Assembly (NCBI GenBank): GCA_964292325.1
Contig: CAXYVG010000039.1
Span: 1 to 32,106 of the forward strand
Length of the DNA stretch: 32,106 nt
Direction: 5' to 3'
From: CTSoil-075 sp964292325
GTDB taxonomy: Bacteria; Bacillota; Negativicutes; DSM-13327
Position numbers and translations under genes: made by a program
Shown: piece after piece, positions 8,322-16,897 of the stretch
How the letters are laid out: every line of letters begins with the position of its first letter
Numbering within the stretch: the first letter of the stretch is position 1
The notes under the pieces: generated by a model
What the model saw: only the letters and a program-made list of their open reading frames with translations
Told to the model about the DNA's origin: nothing
Databases searched by the model: none

Positions 8322-9440
8322 TCACCTGCGCCTCTCTTTCTTTGCTTTTTTAACGATATTCATAGCATAAACCTGCGCTTGACTACTTCCCTTTGATATA
8401 TTAGGGGAATATAGCGCAATAACAGACTCAATGGACTGACTCGAATGTCCTGCCTCTAACAATGTTTTAGCTATTTTGCAATCCACTTCGGCATTCACTT
8501 CACTGCCAATATAGGTGGTAATAAAAAGATTTAGATGATATTGATAGTCTTCTATGATAGAACGTTGATGATAAGAATCAGGTAATCCTTTTACATCTAC
8601 TAAATTCGCATCATATAATTTAGAATTCTCACTAAATGTTGCTTCCGAAAAATCAGCAGCAATTAAACTTACGTTCCGAAATTCATTAAGACTGCTTAAC
8701 GTCACTTCTCTAAAATCAGCACCATCCAAATTGCTATCAACAAAATTTCCAAACTCAATTTCCGATTGTTTAAAATTAGCGTTTTCCATCATACTCTTCT
8801 CAAATGTTACGTTTGTAATTTTCGCTTTCGCCAACACTGATTTTTGCATCTCACAATCTGCAAAAACCACAGAGTATAATTCTGCATTTTCTAAAGAGGC
8901 ATTGATAAAATTACAGCCTTTAATTTGACTTTCCGTAATGATCGTATCATCAAAATTAGTGCCCTCAAAATTAATATTTTCTCCATAAAACCAATTAATC
9001 TGGGACTCACTCAAATCAGCATCCATCAAATTAACATCCTTAAACACATTTAAATTACTAAATTCAACAAATGCCTTCTTAACGCTAGCATGTGCTAAGT
9101 TGCTCCCTTTAACACCTACGCCTTCAATTCGTACTTGAGATAAATTCACTTTTTGCATCGCACAACCTGTAAAATTCACTTTCGATAAATCCGCTTTTTC
9201 AAAATTGGCCCCAATCAGCAGGCTTTCTTTAAACTCACCTTGTTTGATGACAGTACCACTAAAATTAGCACCATTTAAATTACAATCTTCAAAATTAATC
9301 CACTCAATTGTTCTACCTGACAAATCCAGTCCGCTTACATCGCAATTTTTAAACTCAATCGGCGATCCTTCTGTTTGCTCCGCAATGATTTGATCCACAT
9401 TTTCTTGCGTCATTTTCTTGAATTTCTTTTTCCGTTCCAT
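8322..9440 (-). CDS. Pentapeptide-repeat protein
   Basis: A 372-residue cytoplasmic protein. After a basic N-terminus (MERKKKFKK) it carries tandem five-residue repeats of the A(D/N)LXX or A(D/N)FXX type from about residue 30 to 285. Examples are GANFEKADLSKVNFTGC, GADFRE and AADFSEA. Such repeats form a right-handed quadrilateral beta-helix. The last 80 residues are non-repetitive and helical. Some family members mimic DNA and bind gyrase, but most have no known role, and nothing here points to a target. The ATG follows GAGGAGATTAAGG. The gene stands alone between two terminators. Confidence 0.9.
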   Translation of the reverse strand: MERKKKFKKMTQENVDQIIAEQTEGSPIEFKNCDVSGLDLSGRTIEWINFEDCNLNGANFSGTVIKQGEFKESLLIGANFEKADLSKVNFTGCAMQKVNLSQVRIEGVGVKGSNLAHASVKKAFVEFSNLNVFKDVNLMDADLSESQINWFYGENINFEGTNFDDTIITESQIKGCNFINASLENAELYSVVFADCEMQKSVLAKAKITNVTFEKSMMENANFKQSEIEFGNFVDSNLDGADFREVTLSSLNEFRNVSLIAADFSEATFSENSKLYDANLVDVKGLPDSYHQRSIIEDYQYHLNLFITTYIGSEVNAEVDCKIAKTLLEAGHSSQSIESVIALYSPNISKGSSQAQVYAMNIVKKAKKERRR

Positions 9441-9752
9441 CTACCTTAATCTCCTCTTCTATAGCATTTTTGTCGTTCTACTTTGTATCTATTCGGCAGG
9501 TTTTTAAATAGGAATTACGATCAAACAATGAAAATTTCATTGTTTCGGCACCGTACTGTAATGGCAATTCCCATATTACGATAGGATTGTGAAGTTTAGC
9601 ACGATTAAAAATAAAGAGATCAGGGTTATATATAAATTTATATTCGCTATTTTATGTTAATTTCCTTGTAAAAGAGCAAATTTTCATATTACCTTTCATT
9701 ATATATTTACCATATAATACAAAATTCCTGCCATATTTTATGAAAATTTTAC
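9441..9752. other. AT-rich intergenic region with short palindromes, no gene seen
   Basis: No frame with a credible start and ribosome site is visible on either strand. Two palindromes stand out. At 9523-9545, AAACAATGAAA and its complement surround a single A. At 9630-9643 there is a 14-bp perfect palindrome ATATAAATTTATAT. Either could be an operator or part of the pentapeptide gene's control region; neither is assignable. Confidence 0.5.
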
Positions 9753-9802
9753 AAACAAGGACAAGTCATTCCGTTTTGAAAACGTATAACCTGCCCTTGT
9801 TT
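9753..9802 (-). terminator. Intrinsic terminator of the antiterminator gene
   Basis: Arms AAACAAGGaCAaG (from 9753) and CTGcCCTTGTTT (to 9802) pair better as minus-strand RNA, where two mismatches become G-U. The 3' arm ends CCTTGTTT followed by a T-rich run. It lies about 107 nt downstream of the stop at 9909. Confidence 0.6.
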
Positions 9803-9908
9803 CATTACCTGTTACTATTCTTTTTTCACTTTATACACACCAATAAAATTAGTTATCACTACTATACAATCATCATTTAATTTTGCAAACTAAAATACTA
9901 CCCTATTT

Positions 9909-10751
9909 TTAATCCGTATGGCTGCTGATCGTTTTAATATGTAGAGTCATATACACTAATTCGCTTTCTGGTAAAATCAAGCCATACTCTTTTTTAACAT
10001 ACAAACCTATTTTTATCGCACAGCAATACTCTTTTACATATTTTTGTTTAATCATTTCAAAAATATCAGGGTCAATCGCTCGTAGCGAACTATTACGGAT
10101 TGCTCGCTGCAACGCAAACTGCAGATGAGTAATTAAACGATGATAGGCAATTGTTTGATCATCAATTTCAATATTTAAATCTTTTTTAATTAATTCTACT
10201 ACCGACATAATAATAGTAGCTGTTTGTAACGAATCAGCGACATGGCCTTGTTTTAATTTAATGGTATGAATATGTAAGGCAATAAATCCGGCCTCGTCCT
10301 CAGGAAAATCAATTTCTAAACGTTTTTCAATCAATTTTACTGCCCATAGACCAATATCATACTCTTCTTTATATAAAATTTTAATTTCATTTAGCAATTT
10401 ATTATGAATCGGAATATTTGCCTTTATACGTTCTATCGCAAAAGCAATATGATCCGTTAGTGATATATAAACATGCGCATTTAATGTAACCGCTAATGTC
10501 TTTTCCGTATAGCTGATAATTTCTTCACTTAAAGCAATGTATTCTTCAGGAATTGTTTTTAATATCTGGGCAAATTTTTTATAAGTAACTTTATCTTCAA
10601 CTGTGTATATCTTGTCAATTTGCGAAGAGTCGATACACTCATAAATTCTCGCACGAAATCCTAACCCTTTGCCAATTGCGATCTTTTCTAAATTATCATC
10701 TTCATCGTATACCAAAACAGCATTATTATTGAGTTTTTGTTTCACTCGCAT
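9909..10751 (-). CDS. glcT: BglG/LicT-family RNA-binding antiterminator of the glucose PTS gene
   Basis: A 280-residue cytoplasmic antiterminator. The N-terminal CAT domain (1-58) contains the conserved GKGLGF loop and binds a RAT hairpin in mRNA. Two PTS-regulation domains follow (about 65-170 and 175-280). Their four phosphorylatable histidines sit at His101, His160, His209 and His271, almost exactly the LicT positions. PTS phosphotransfer to these histidines sets dimerisation and RNA binding. It is divergent from ptsG, whose leader has a RAT-like site overlapping a terminator, so control of ptsG is the obvious role. The site resembles LicT/SacY-type RATs more than the B. subtilis GlcT site, so the symbol rests on gene neighbourhood. 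The ATG follows GGATGGAGG. Confidence 0.93.
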   Translation of the reverse strand: MRVKQKLNNNAVLVYDEDDNLEKIAIGKGLGFRARIYECIDSSQIDKIYTVEDKVTYKKFAQILKTIPEEYIALSEEIISYTEKTLAVTLNAHVYISLTDHIAFAIERIKANIPIHNKLLNEIKILYKEEYDIGLWAVKLIEKRLEIDFPEDEAGFIALHIHTIKLKQGHVADSLQTATIIMSVVELIKKDLNIEIDDQTIAYHRLITHLQFALQRAIRNSSLRAIDPDIFEMIKQKYVKEYCCAIKIGLYVKKEYGLILPESELVYMTLHIKTISSHTD

Positions 10752-10809
10752 GAAAATTCCTCCATCCTATTGTCCAAGGGATGATTGATTTATCGCACTT
10801 TTAAATTTC

Positions 10810-10838
10810 AGTATAACGTACAATCTCAAAGTAAGCAA
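10810..10838 (-). promoter_or_regulatory. Sigma-A promoter of the antiterminator gene
   Basis: On the minus strand TTGCTT (10833-10838) and TATACT (10810-10815) are separated by exactly 17 nt. They lie about 60 nt ahead of the ATG at 10751 and point away from ptsG. Confidence 0.65.
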
Positions 10839-10884
10839 TTTTTTTTGGAACGTAATTTTCATTGAAAATTTTTGAAAATTCGTA

Positions 10885-10913
10885 TTGCCTCTTTCCGCTA
10901 AGTATAGTATCAT
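10885..10913 (+). promoter_or_regulatory. Sigma-A promoter of ptsG
   Basis: TTGCCT (10885-10890) and TATCAT (10908-10913) are 17 nt apart. Transcription would begin near 10920 and reach the RAT-like site after about 20 nt, leaving a leader of roughly 180 nt before the ATG at 11102. Confidence 0.6.
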
Positions 10914-10941
10914 ATGCATACAGATTCAAATATTACAAATT

Positions 10942-10970
10942 GCGTGTTACTGATTCGATCAGGCATAAGC
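10942..10970 (+). promoter_or_regulatory. RAT-type ribonucleic antiterminator site
   Basis: These 29 nt share the core TGTTACTG...CAGGCA...A..C with the RAT sites of LicT and SacY, at the same total length. The central CTGAT-TCG-ATCAG forms the apical stem. The last eight bases (10963-10970) are also the start of the terminator's 5' arm. Protein-stabilised RAT folding would therefore prevent the terminator, the standard BglG-family mechanism. Confidence 0.8.
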
Positions 10971-11065
10971 AATCGTTAGTATCAAATAAAACTCGTTTGC
11001 CCTAACTATATTGTTAGGTTAGAGAACGAAGGATTGTTTATACTAACATTGCTTATGCTTTTTTA
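10963..11065 (+). terminator. Conditional terminator in the ptsG leader
   Basis: The 5' arm at 10963-10982 (GCATAAGCAATcGTTAGTAT) pairs with 11040-11058 through one bulge, giving a 19-bp stem followed by a run of six T and more T-rich sequence. The loop of about 57 nt holds an extra hairpin (CCTAAC/GTTAGG, 11001-11018). It lies 37 nt ahead of the ptsG ATG and overlaps the RAT-like site, so it should stop transcription unless the antiterminator binds. Confidence 0.85.
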
Positions 11066-11101
11066 TTTTAGTAACAGCAACATTAAAAGGAGGATGATAT
11101 C

Positions 11102-13150
11102 ATGTTAAAACAATCTTTCGGTAGCTTACAGCAAGTTGGTAAGGCATTAATGTTACCTGTGGCTTTATTGCCAGCGGCCGGTCTCTTGTTAGCCTTCGGT
11201 AATGCTTTTCAAAATCCACAGTTATTAAAACTTCTACCCCTATTAAACTGGGGCGCCTTCCAAGGAATTGCACAGGTAATGGAACAAGCCGGCAATGTCA
11301 TTTTTTCTAATCTAGCCCTACTATTTGCCGTAGGTGTCGCCGTAGGAATGTCTGCTGGCGAGGGAGTCGCTGGTTTAGCAGCAATCGTCGGATTTTTAAT
11401 TATGAATGTAACGATGGGACAAATTGCTGGCGTAACAGAAGCCGTTCTTAAGAACCCTATGTATACCCAAGTGCTGGGAATCCCCACGCTGCAGACTGGT
11501 GTTTTCGGCGGGATTATCGTCGGTGTATTAGCATCCTATGTATATAAACGCTATTATAATATTGAATTACCTTCCTATTTAGGATTTTTTGCAGGAAAAC
11601 GCTTTGTGCCGATACTAACTGCAGTGTATGCATTGATCTTAGGAATTATCATGACTTTCGTTTGGCCCTTTGTACAAAATATGCTTAACACATTCTCGCA
11701 TGATATGATTGATACAAATAAAACACTCGCTGCCTTTATTTTTGGGGTTATCGAAAGAGGTCTGATTCCCTTTGGCCTGCACCATATTTGGTATAATCCT
11801 TTCTGGTACCAATTTGGCGATTATGTCAATCTAGCTGGCCAACTTATAAATGGAGACCAACGAATATTTTTTGCCCAAATGAAAGATGGTGTGCCTTTTA
11901 CCGCTGGAACTTTTTTAACTGGGAAATTCCCTTTTATGATGTTCGGTTTACCAGCCGCCGCTCTTGCAATGTATCATGAAGCAAAGCCAGAGAAAAAATC
12001 ACTTGTTGCAGGGATACTTGGTTCTGCAGCCTTAACTTCTTTCTTAACAGGTATTACGGAACCTATCGAATTCAGTTTCTTATTCCTCGCTCCAGCCCTT
12101 TTCGGAATTCATTGTATCTTCGCTGGATTTTCGTTCATGATTATGCACCTGTTGAATGTAAAAATCGGTATGACCTTTTCGGGCGGTGTCATTGATTTTA
12201 TCTTATTTGGTGTAATTCCTAACCGTACGGAATGGTGGTTGGTGATTCCTGTAGGACTAGCTTTCTCAGTGATTTATTACTTTGGTTTCCGCTTTGCCAT
12301 CCGCAAATGGAATCTTAAAACTCCTGGCAGAGAAGAAGAAACAGATGAATCAAATCAAGATAGCGTTAATTCCACTACAAACGACCGGGGTTCTTTGGCC
12401 GCGAATGTTCTAGCAGCGCTCGGTGGCAAGAAAAATATCAAGGATCTGGATGCTTGCATCACAAGACTACGCGTTGGTGTAAATGATATTGGACAGGTAA
12501 ACAAAGCCCAGCTAAAAAAATTAGGTGCAGCCGGCGTAATGGAAATCGGTAATAATATCCAAGTAATATTTGGACCAAAATCCGATCAGCTCAAAACCCA
12601 AATTAAAAATGTAATGAACAACAATGGTGCCGAGAATGAGGAACTAGATATGACTGCTGATAAGCAAATTCGTGCTCAAAAATCAGAGATTGATACTACT
12701 TTTATCATACCGCTAGATGGCAAACTGGTATCCTTAACCGATGTTCCTGATCAGGTTTTTTCACAAAAAATTATGGGTGATGGCTTTGCAATTGAACCCA
12801 TTAATGGTGAACTGATTTCTCCTGTCAGTGGTACACTCACTACCCTATTTCCTACTAAACATGCATTTGGCATTACCACTGAAGACGGCACTGAAATTTT
12901 AATCCACTTTGGTATTAATACCGTCGATTTGGGCGGAAAAGGTCTTACTGCTTTAGTAGCGCAAGGTGATATGATCAAAGCTGGACAACCGCTACTATCC
13001 GTAGATCTACCTGAAGTTAGAAAATCAGTCCCTTCACTGATGACTCCTATCATATTTACTAACTTACGAGAAGATGAAAAAGTAGTCTTCCAAGAAGGTC
13101 AACAAGTAATGCGTGGTCAAACAGGCCTTATTCGCATCGAAAAAGCGTGA
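11102..13150 (+). CDS. ptsG: Glucose-specific PTS permease, EIICBA
   Basis: A 682-residue membrane phosphotransferase that imports and phosphorylates glucose. Domain order is IIC, IIB, IIA. IIC (1-405) has about ten membrane segments, the GITEPIE motif (317-323) and a HHIWYNPFWYQFG loop. IIB (about 430-510) has the phosphocysteine Cys452 in LDACITRLR. IIA (about 535-682) has the phosphohistidine His602 in EILIHFGINTV and the supporting His587 in TKHAFG. The length and order match the B. subtilis glucose permease. The IIC sequence favours glucose over N-acetylglucosamine; maltose- or glucoside-type relatives cannot be fully excluded. The ATG follows AAAGGAGGATG. Expression is predicted to depend on the leader RAT/terminator and the divergent antiterminator. 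Confidence 0.95.
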   Translation: MLKQSFGSLQQVGKALMLPVALLPAAGLLLAFGNAFQNPQLLKLLPLLNWGAFQGIAQVMEQAGNVIFSNLALLFAVGVAVGMSAGEGVAGLAAIVGFLIMNVTMGQIAGVTEAVLKNPMYTQVLGIPTLQTGVFGGIIVGVLASYVYKRYYNIELPSYLGFFAGKRFVPILTAVYALILGIIMTFVWPFVQNMLNTFSHDMIDTNKTLAAFIFGVIERGLIPFGLHHIWYNPFWYQFGDYVNLAGQLINGDQRIFFAQMKDGVPFTAGTFLTGKFPFMMFGLPAAALAMYHEAKPEKKSLVAGILGSAALTSFLTGITEPIEFSFLFLAPALFGIHCIFAGFSFMIMHLLNVKIGMTFSGGVIDFILFGVIPNRTEWWLVIPVGLAFSVIYYFGFRFAIRKWNLKTPGREEETDESNQDSVNSTTNDRGSLAANVLAALGGKKNIKDLDACITRLRVGVNDIGQVNKAQLKKLGAAGVMEIGNNIQVIFGPKSDQLKTQIKNVMNNNGAENEELDMTADKQIRAQKSEIDTTFIIPLDGKLVSLTDVPDQVFSQKIMGDGFAIEPINGELISPVSGTLTTLFPTKHAFGITTEDGTEILIHFGINTVDLGGKGLTALVAQGDMIKAGQPLLSVDLPEVRKSVPSLMTPIIFTNLREDEKVVFQEGQQVMRGQTGLIRIEKA

Positions 13151-13161
13151 GCATCTAAAAG

Positions 13162-13204
13162 AATAGAAGCAGTATTTGTCCTCTATACAAATACTGCTTC
13201 TATT
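13162..13204. terminator. Bidirectional terminator between ptsG and hisC
   Basis: An 18-bp perfect stem (13162-13179 with 13187-13204, core ATAGAAGCAGTATTTGT) with a 7-nt loop sits between the convergent stop codons of ptsG (13150) and hisC (13208). The plus-strand 3' side ends CTATTTCTTTAT. Confidence 0.85.
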
Positions 13205-13207
13205 TCT

Positions 13208-14266
13208 TTATGACAAAATTTCCGTAATCTCTTTTATGAAACACTCCATTTCTTGTGCTGTACCAATACTTACCCGTAGGAAATTATCAATTCTTGGCTT
13301 TTTAAAATACCGTACTAAAATTCCTCTCTCCCGCAATTTTTGATAGAGTTCCTCTGCACGCATCAGCGGGTGATTGATAAAAATGAAGTTTGCCTTCGAG
13401 GGTATAATTCGAAAACCTATCGTTTCTAACTGCAAGATTGTTTTTTCCCGAATCGCAATGACCTTCTGACATGTATCTTGAAAATACTCTTCATCTTTAA
13501 AGGACTCTAACGCTCCAGCAAGTGCCACGCGATCTAATGTATAAGAGTTCATAGAATTCTTCACTCGATCCAATGCTTCGATTAAATCTGGGTGCCCCAT
13601 CGCAAAGCCAATTCGCAAACCAGCAAGAGAACGTGATTTGGAAAATGTTTGTATAATCAATAGATTATCATATTTGTCAAGAAGCACATCTGCAGATTCT
13701 CCACCAAAATCAATATATGCCTCATCAACAATAACAACTTGATCGGCATTGTGCCTCAGGATTTCTTCAATCGCTTGGAGACTGACCACCTTACCAGTTG
13801 GCGCATTCGGATTAGGAAAAATAATGCCCCCATTCTTTGCAAAAAACTTTTCAACAGGTATGGAAAATTCTTCATCTAGTGGGACTACTGTATAATCGAT
13901 ATGGAATAATGCACAGTATACTGGATAGAAGCTATATGTAATATCAGGAAATAAAATTGCGGAATGTGGATTAAAGAACGCTAAAAAACTAAATGCTAAT
14001 ACTTCATCGGAACCATTTCCCACAAAAATTTGTTCTTTTGTTAGTCCATGATACTGGGCAATATACGTTCTCAGGTCATCACAAGTCGGAGTTGGATATA
14101 GCCTTAGATTCTCATCGGCGACCTGCCGAATAGCAGACAATACATTGGGTGACGGCGGATAAGGATTTTCATTGGTGTTTAGTTTAATATATGTTTTATC
14201 TTTCGGTTGCTCCCCTGGGACATATGGGTCTAATTTTTGAACTACGTTACTCCAATATTTACTCAA
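13208..14266 (-). CDS. hisC: Histidinol-phosphate aminotransferase
   Basis: A PLP-dependent class I/II aminotransferase of about 352 residues that converts imidazole acetol phosphate and glutamate to histidinol phosphate. Numbered from the in-frame ATG at 14275, the motifs are: substrate Asn in FPNPNAPTG (153-161), Asp184 and Tyr187 in VDEAYIDF, the PLP Schiff-base lysine Lys213 in TFSKSRSLAG, and the C-terminal FLRVSIGT arginine. Start choice: AGGGG abuts the ATG at 14275 with no spacing but lies 9 nt from an in-frame TTG at 14266, so TTG is preferred; the ATG remains possible. No other his gene is adjacent. Stand-alone HisC copies can also act on aromatic amino acids. Confidence 0.93.
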   Translation of the reverse strand: MSKYWSNVVQKLDPYVPGEQPKDKTYIKLNTNENPYPPSPNVLSAIRQVADENLRLYPTPTCDDLRTYIAQYHGLTKEQIFVGNGSDEVLAFSFLAFFNPHSAILFPDITYSFYPVYCALFHIDYTVVPLDEEFSIPVEKFFAKNGGIIFPNPNAPTGKVVSLQAIEEILRHNADQVVIVDEAYIDFGGESADVLLDKYDNLLIIQTFSKSRSLAGLRIGFAMGHPDLIEALDRVKNSMNSYTLDRVALAGALESFKDEEYFQDTCQKVIAIREKTILQLETIGFRIIPSKANFIFINHPLMRAEELYQKLRERGILVRYFKKPRIDNFLRVSIGTAQEMECFIKEITEILS

Positions 14267-14322
14267 TGCTAGCATCCCCTTTACATCATAGTTACAATAT
14301 GTAAACTACATCTATATAGTCT

Positions 14323-14352
14323 GCCAGCAATAGACTCTATTCTACTGCTGGC
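14323..14352 (-). terminator. Hairpin between the rhomboid gene and hisC
   Basis: GCCAGCA (14323-14329) and TGCTGGC (14346-14352) form a stable 7-bp stem, extended inside by TAGA/TCTA. It lies 58 nt past the rhomboid stop. The minus-strand sequence after it is not T-rich, so it may be a transcript-end stabiliser or processing site rather than a true terminator. Confidence 0.4.
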
Positions 14353-14409
14353 GATTGTCTGTAAATCATTAGTGTATCAAGATTTTTCAGGCATCCTCTT
14401 TGCCTATTA

Positions 14410-15867
14410 TCATTTCATCTTGGATTTTATCATGGTAAGCTGTTTCATGGCAAACTGATTTTCTGCCTGCCATTGTTCTAAATTTTTAGTTTTATTAATA
14501 AAGGCTTGGTAATGCGTGAGAGCCGCTTGATCCTGATTATTTTTTTCTAGTTGTAATGCGGCTATTAGCTCCTTAATGACTTTCAATGAATTATCTAATT
14601 CATATGATTTTTCAAGTTGCGTTATGGCAGATTCATAGGAACCATCCATGGCATCTAATAATCCCAAATTTCCGTAACCTGGAGCAAACTTTCTATCAAG
14701 TGTTATTGCATTTTGAAAATCTTCTCTGGAGCTTTTATAATCACCCATTAAAATTTTATTATAGCCACGACCATTGTATAGCGTAGGACTGGGTTGTATG
14801 GCAATGGCATCGGAATAGTATTGAATGGCCGAACCATACTCCTTTTTAGAGCTATAAATTGCTCCCATAATGGAGTAACCTATCAGTTCCTTTGGATTTT
14901 CTACAAGATAGCGCTGGACATCACTGATGGCATTACCATATTTTTTTGCAGCAAGGTAGGCTTCCCCCCGAACAATATAAGCATGATGATTGCTCGGGTT
15001 CTTCGTTAAAGAACGAGTGGAATATAGTATAGCCGCACTATCATTATGGAATGAGCGATTGACTTGCGCAATGACTAAATCAATATGACCTTGCATGACT
15101 AGCCATACCATAGATATCACTACGCAAGATAATAATATGCCCAGTTTAGGAACATAACTTCTGCGTGGCAGTTGCACATGATTTACACCGGGTTGACTTC
15201 TTAATAGCAGTGCAACCATTCCCCCACCTAAAAAGCCACCGATATGTGCATAGTTATCAACATGTGAACTAGTAAATCCCATAATAATCTGAATCACGCC
15301 GATAACCGCAATAAAGATACCAATATTCCCATCACGAATATTGAACTGATGACGATTTTTCCTAAAATATACGAGCAAGGCTCCCATTAGCCCAAATAGT
15401 GCTCCTGAAGCTCCGACACTCATTACAGTCCCCATAGACATACTCAATAACGAGGCCGTTATTAATGAGAAAAAATAAATAATCATGGTCCTTATCGTTC
15501 CAAATGCATGTTCAGTAGCCATCCCCAAAATGTAGATAAAAATAACATTACCCAATAAGTGATTGCCACTGGCATGCAAGAATTCCGCGCTTATGATTCG
15601 CCAGTATTCGCCTTGTAAAACAAGGTCGCGTTTAAGTGCCCCAGCCCTTAGTATTGATTGTTCGCTCAGTAGAGCACCCGTAGAAATTTCAAATATATAG
15701 GAAATAATATTCACTAAAATGATGAGAAGAATAAAAAGTGGAATGACCGACATATTCTTCTCAAAGGTCATTTTCGAAGGTTTAGCTTCATTGCCCTTGC
15801 TAGGCATTTCAACTATCATATCTGAGGTTATCAATAATGCTTCTTCACCATCAATTTTTTCCACCAT
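14410..15867 (-). CDS. Rhomboid-family intramembrane serine protease with TPR domain
   Basis: A 485-residue membrane protein. A hydrophilic N-terminus (1-40) leads to a six- or seven-segment rhomboid core (about 41-222). Its catalytic dyad is visible: Ser154 in VGASGALFG and His208 in NYAHIGGFLGG. The oxyanion-site residues His98, His103 and Asn107 are in FLHASGNHLLGN, and the family WR motif is at 89-90. Rhomboids cleave transmembrane segments of other proteins inside the membrane. After a further hydrophobic segment (about 240-257), residues 280-465 form TPR repeats (for example NPSNHHAYIVRGEAYLAAKK), likely a partner- or substrate-binding arm. Its ATG directly follows the stop of the zinc-ribbon gene, and GGGGAGGGG lies inside that gene's end, so the two are translationally coupled. 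Its substrate is unknown. Confidence 0.93.
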   Translation of the reverse strand: MVEKIDGEEALLITSDMIVEMPSKGNEAKPSKMTFEKNMSVIPLFILLIILVNIISYIFEISTGALLSEQSILRAGALKRDLVLQGEYWRIISAEFLHASGNHLLGNVIFIYILGMATEHAFGTIRTMIIYFFSLITASLLSMSMGTVMSVGASGALFGLMGALLVYFRKNRHQFNIRDGNIGIFIAVIGVIQIIMGFTSSHVDNYAHIGGFLGGGMVALLLRSQPGVNHVQLPRRSYVPKLGILLSCVVISMVWLVMQGHIDLVIAQVNRSFHNDSAAILYSTRSLTKNPSNHHAYIVRGEAYLAAKKYGNAISDVQRYLVENPKELIGYSIMGAIYSSKKEYGSAIQYYSDAIAIQPSPTLYNGRGYNKILMGDYKSSREDFQNAITLDRKFAPGYGNLGLLDAMDGSYESAITQLEKSYELDNSLKVIKELIAALQLEKNNQDQAALTHYQAFINKTKNLEQWQAENQFAMKQLTMIKSKMK

Positions 15868-16698
15868 TTATCGCCCCTCCCCAGTATCTAGCAAAACGCC
15901 TAGAGCTAGTGCAACTCGACGATCAATCAGTTTGTCGTTATCCATCGTCATATCTAAAGTATAACGATCAAAAATAGCTATTTTTTTATTGAACTCTCCA
16001 ACCACTTGTTCTGTATCACCGGCATAAAAAACAAAGTTAGTCCTAAAAATTGCGATATCTGCGAAATAACCTGTTACTCGTCGAAGAAGAGAAGAAATCA
16101 GTGAATCCTCTTGAGCTGTTAGAAGTAGTGTATCATCTGGCGTGCGGAAATACCATTTTCTGCGCAAGAGATCCGTAAAACGATTTTTTTCAAAGTAACC
16201 TAAGACGGTCCCCTTATGATCATAAAGGGTATACCGTATCCATTTTTTCTGTAACCAATCATTTTGCCTGACTTCCAGTAATACGGTTTGCTTTTCCCTA
16301 GTATCGTAGAAAGTAATATCACGTTTTACATTTATAAAATAATAGGCAATGAGTAATACCGGAACAAATACTACCATATTAGTGCTACCTACAATTAAAA
16401 ATATCAATACAATCATTAATAAAAAAATCCGATAGATGTACTTTGCAGGTCGTTCTACAAATAGGATCTCATTATCATCAAAATCACTGACTACATACTT
16501 GGTCGATATGGAAAAATGATTCTGCCTCAATCGATAGGTTGCATTATCAAACACTTGTAAAGCACTCTCAGTTTGTGATTTATCAATAAATGGGACGCGC
16601 AATTGAGAGGAACATCTAGGACATAGAAGTAGCTTTCCCGCAAATTCACTTTTCATATTATAGATACATCCACATGAGCAAGGTGTTAATATCGCCAT
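15868..16698 (-). CDS. Zinc-ribbon membrane protein with scramblase/Tubby-like domain
   Basis: A 276-residue protein. The N-terminus (1-35) is a zinc ribbon with Cys-x-Cys (CSCGC) and CPRC. A soluble stretch leads to a two-segment hydrophobic hairpin (about 104-138). The rest consists of repeated strand-turn-strand units such as RYTLYDHKGTVLGYFEK and WYFRTPDDTLLL, ending with a helix DRRVALALGVLLD. This pattern resembles the LURP-one/phospholipid-scramblase (Tubby-like) fold; that is inference from pattern, not a database match. The ATG at 16698 is chosen because AAGGAG lies 6 nt upstream; an in-frame ATG at 16749 has poorer spacing. It abuts the rhomboid gene (stop followed at once by ATG), so it may be a partner or substrate of that protease. 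Confidence 0.75.
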   Translation of the reverse strand: MAILTPCSCGCIYNMKSEFAGKLLLCPRCSSQLRVPFIDKSQTESALQVFDNATYRLRQNHFSISTKYVVSDFDDNEILFVERPAKYIYRIFLLMIVLIFLIVGSTNMVVFVPVLLIAYYFINVKRDITFYDTREKQTVLLEVRQNDWLQKKWIRYTLYDHKGTVLGYFEKNRFTDLLRRKWYFRTPDDTLLLTAQEDSLISSLLRRVTGYFADIAIFRTNFVFYAGDTEQVVGEFNKKIAIFDRYTLDMTMDNDKLIDRRVALALGVLLDTGEGR

Positions 16699-16825
16699 TT
16701 TAATCTCCTTAGTAACATAATCTATATCTTTGATAGATATATTTTCCATAAACTACAAAATCCCTGCTTTTTTTTACAATAACACAGAAATTCTTACTAT
16801 AGAACTTGTACAGTACTAGATGTAC

Positions 16826-16874
16826 AAAAAGAAAAAGAGTAGAACCCATAGTATTCTATGATGATTCTACTCTT
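16826..16874 (-). terminator. Intrinsic terminator of the sCache chemoreceptor gene
   Basis: A stem of about 17 bp with one internal mismatch (16835-16851 with 16856-16874, outer arm AAGAGTAGAA) is followed on the minus strand by a T-rich run (TTTTTCTTTTTG). It begins 24 nt past the stop at 16898. Confidence 0.8.
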
Positions 16875-16897
16875 CATTTTAATATTTTTAGGCTATA

